A stretch of DNA of 5,093 bases from contig JAJZUK010000127.1 of NCBI GenBank assembly GCA_021847125.1, forward strand, positions 1 to 5,093. Reading direction: 5' to 3'. This stretch comes from Pseudomonadota bacterium. Lineage in GTDB: Bacteria > Pseudomonadota > Gammaproteobacteria > Burkholderiales > SG8-39. The notes beneath the pieces are model-generated. The model was not told the origin of the DNA and did not search any database. It was given only the letters and a program-made list of their open reading frames with translations. The position numbers and the translations under genes are program-made. This document shows, piece after piece, positions 4,236 through 5,093 of the stretch. How positions within the stretch are numbered: the stretch's first letter is position 1; each line of letters begins with the position of its first letter.

Positions 4236-5093
4236 ATGCCCGCATCCTTTGATGGAAAACTGGTCGTCGCCATTTCCTCGCGCGCGCTGTTCGACCTGGA
4301 GGAGAGCAACCGCGTCTTCGACGAGCAGGGCGTGGCGGCGTATCACGCCTATCAGCGCGAGCATGAAGACGAGGTGCTCCAGCCGGGCATCGCTTTCGGC
4401 CTGGTGAACAAGCTGCTTGCGCTCAACCGCCACGATCCGCCGCGGGTGGAAGTGATCCTGCTGTCGCGCAACACCGCGGACACGGGCTTGCGCATCATGC
4501 ACTCGATTGAGCATTACAAGCTCGATATTTCGCGCGCGGCCTTCACCGGCGGCGAGAGCACCTACCCTTATGTGCCGGCGTTCGATGCGCATCTGTTCCT
4601 GTCGGCGAATCCGGAGGATGTGCGCAAGGCGCTGGACGCGGGGCATGCCGCAGCGACCATCCTGCCCTCGAACGTGGGGCAAAACCCGGCACTCGAAGGC
4701 GAACTGCGCATCGCCTTCGACGGCGATGCCGTGCTGTTCTCCGACGAAGCCGAAAAGGTGTACAAGCGCGACGGGCTGGCGGCGTTCGACAAGAGCGAGG
4801 CCGACGCCGCGAAAGAGCCGCTGTCGGGCGGGCCATTCAAGAATTTCCTCGCCGCGCTGCACCGCATCCAGTCCGAATATCCGCCGGAGCGCTCGCCCAT
4901 ACGCACCGCGCTGGTGACGGCGCGCGGCGCGCCCGCGCACGAGCGCGTGATCCGCACGCTGCGCGCCTGGAACATCCGCATCGACGAAGCGCTGTTCCTC
5001 GGCGGCCTGGACAAGGGGCGCTTCCTCAAGGCGTTCGGCGCCGACATTTTCTTCGACGACCAGCAGCGCCATTGCGAATCGGCCGCCCAGCAT
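4236..5093 (+). CDS. cytosolic 5'-nucleotidase (PF06189 type), C-terminus cut by window edge
   Basis: There are 286 codons from the ATG at 4236 to the window end, open at the right edge. The sequence fits the bacterial relatives of eukaryotic cytosolic 5'-nucleotidase I: VAISSRALFDLEESN at 11-25, VEVILLSRNTADTGLR at 71-86, AAFTGG at 101-106, LRIAFDGDAVLFSDE at 157-171 with the D-x-D pair Asp162/Asp164 expected to act as nucleophile and general acid, TALVTARGAPAHERVI at 224-239, FLGGLDK at 254-260, and a second acidic motif IFFDDQ at 271-276 for metal binding. The family dephosphorylates nucleoside 5'-monophosphates in the cytoplasm. Family length is about 300 residues, so only the tail is missing. 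An AGG at 4224-4226 is a modest ribosome site 9 nt before the start; an ATG at 4229 is out of frame and stops after seven codons. It lies 24 nt after the tRNA and may share its promoter. The link with the divergent operon is probably only positional. Confidence 0.93.
   Translation, partial: MPASFDGKLVVAISSRALFDLEESNRVFDEQGVAAYHAYQREHEDEVLQPGIAFGLVNKLLALNRHDPPRVEVILLSRNTADTGLRIMHSIEHYKLDISRAAFTGGESTYPYVPAFDAHLFLSANPEDVRKALDAGHAAATILPSNVGQNPALEGELRIAFDGDAVLFSDEAEKVYKRDGLAAFDKSEADAAKEPLSGGPFKNFLAALHRIQSEYPPERSPIRTALVTARGAPAHERVIRTLRAWNIRIDEALFLGGLDKGRFLKAFGADIFFDDQQRHCESAAQH

Noticed and set aside
4017..5093. A 358-codon open frame on the minus strand across the tRNA and nucleotidase
   Set aside because: It is antisense to the clearly recognisable 5'-nucleotidase and the tRNA. 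Its stretch SNSRPQAWEAGALPTELLP is the familiar spurious translation of the antisense of tRNA-Gly, and the rest is Arg/Ala-rich shadow sequence.
1..5093. CRISPR arrays, insertion sequences, integrase or attachment repeats
   Set aside because: No regularly spaced direct repeats, transposase motifs, or duplicated tRNA 3' end were found, although a tRNA is present.

Overview
The window is GC-rich DNA from a Gram-negative bacterium. It carries exported c-type cytochromes, a Tat signal peptide, an AlgI-type membrane acyltransferase, a PF06189-type 5'-nucleotidase and a tRNA-Gly with encoded CCA. This mix fits a proteobacterium, most likely a betaproteobacterium (Burkholderiales/Nitrosomonadales-like). 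That placement is an impression from gene content and composition, not a phylogenetic result.

Left block (1-3948, minus strand, read right to left). Six genes lie head to tail with no terminator visible between them: a thiamine-diphosphate (TPP) 2-oxo-acid dehydrogenase E1 alpha subunit with a twin-arginine signal peptide (2725-3948), the matching E1 beta subunit without a signal (1743-2714), a 93-residue YgiT-type zinc-finger protein (1462-1743), two paralogous exported mono-haem cytochromes c (908-1465 and 291-893), and the start of an AlgI/MBOAT-type membrane protein (1-258, cut by the window edge). Spacing is tight. The alpha stop codon lies inside the ribosome binding site of beta, beta overlaps the zinc-finger gene as TGATG, the zinc-finger gene overlaps the first cytochrome as ATGA, and 14 nt separate the two cytochromes. 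This looks like one co-translated unit.

Right block (4096-5093, plus strand). A promoter-like sequence precedes a tRNA-Gly(CCC) gene, followed 24 nt later by a 5'-nucleotidase cut by the right edge. It is divergent from the left block across a 187-nt intergenic region.

The most interesting point is the left block. A Tat signal on an E1 alpha subunit, no E2 (lipoyl acyltransferase) or E3 in the visible operon, and two secreted cytochromes c next to it together suggest a periplasmic E1 alpha/beta complex. It would be folded with TPP in the cytoplasm, exported with beta as a hitchhiker, and would pass electrons from a decarboxylated 2-oxo acid (or a related substrate) to cytochrome c instead of to lipoate and CoA. 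Substrate, product and electron path are inference. The motifs and gene order are seen directly.
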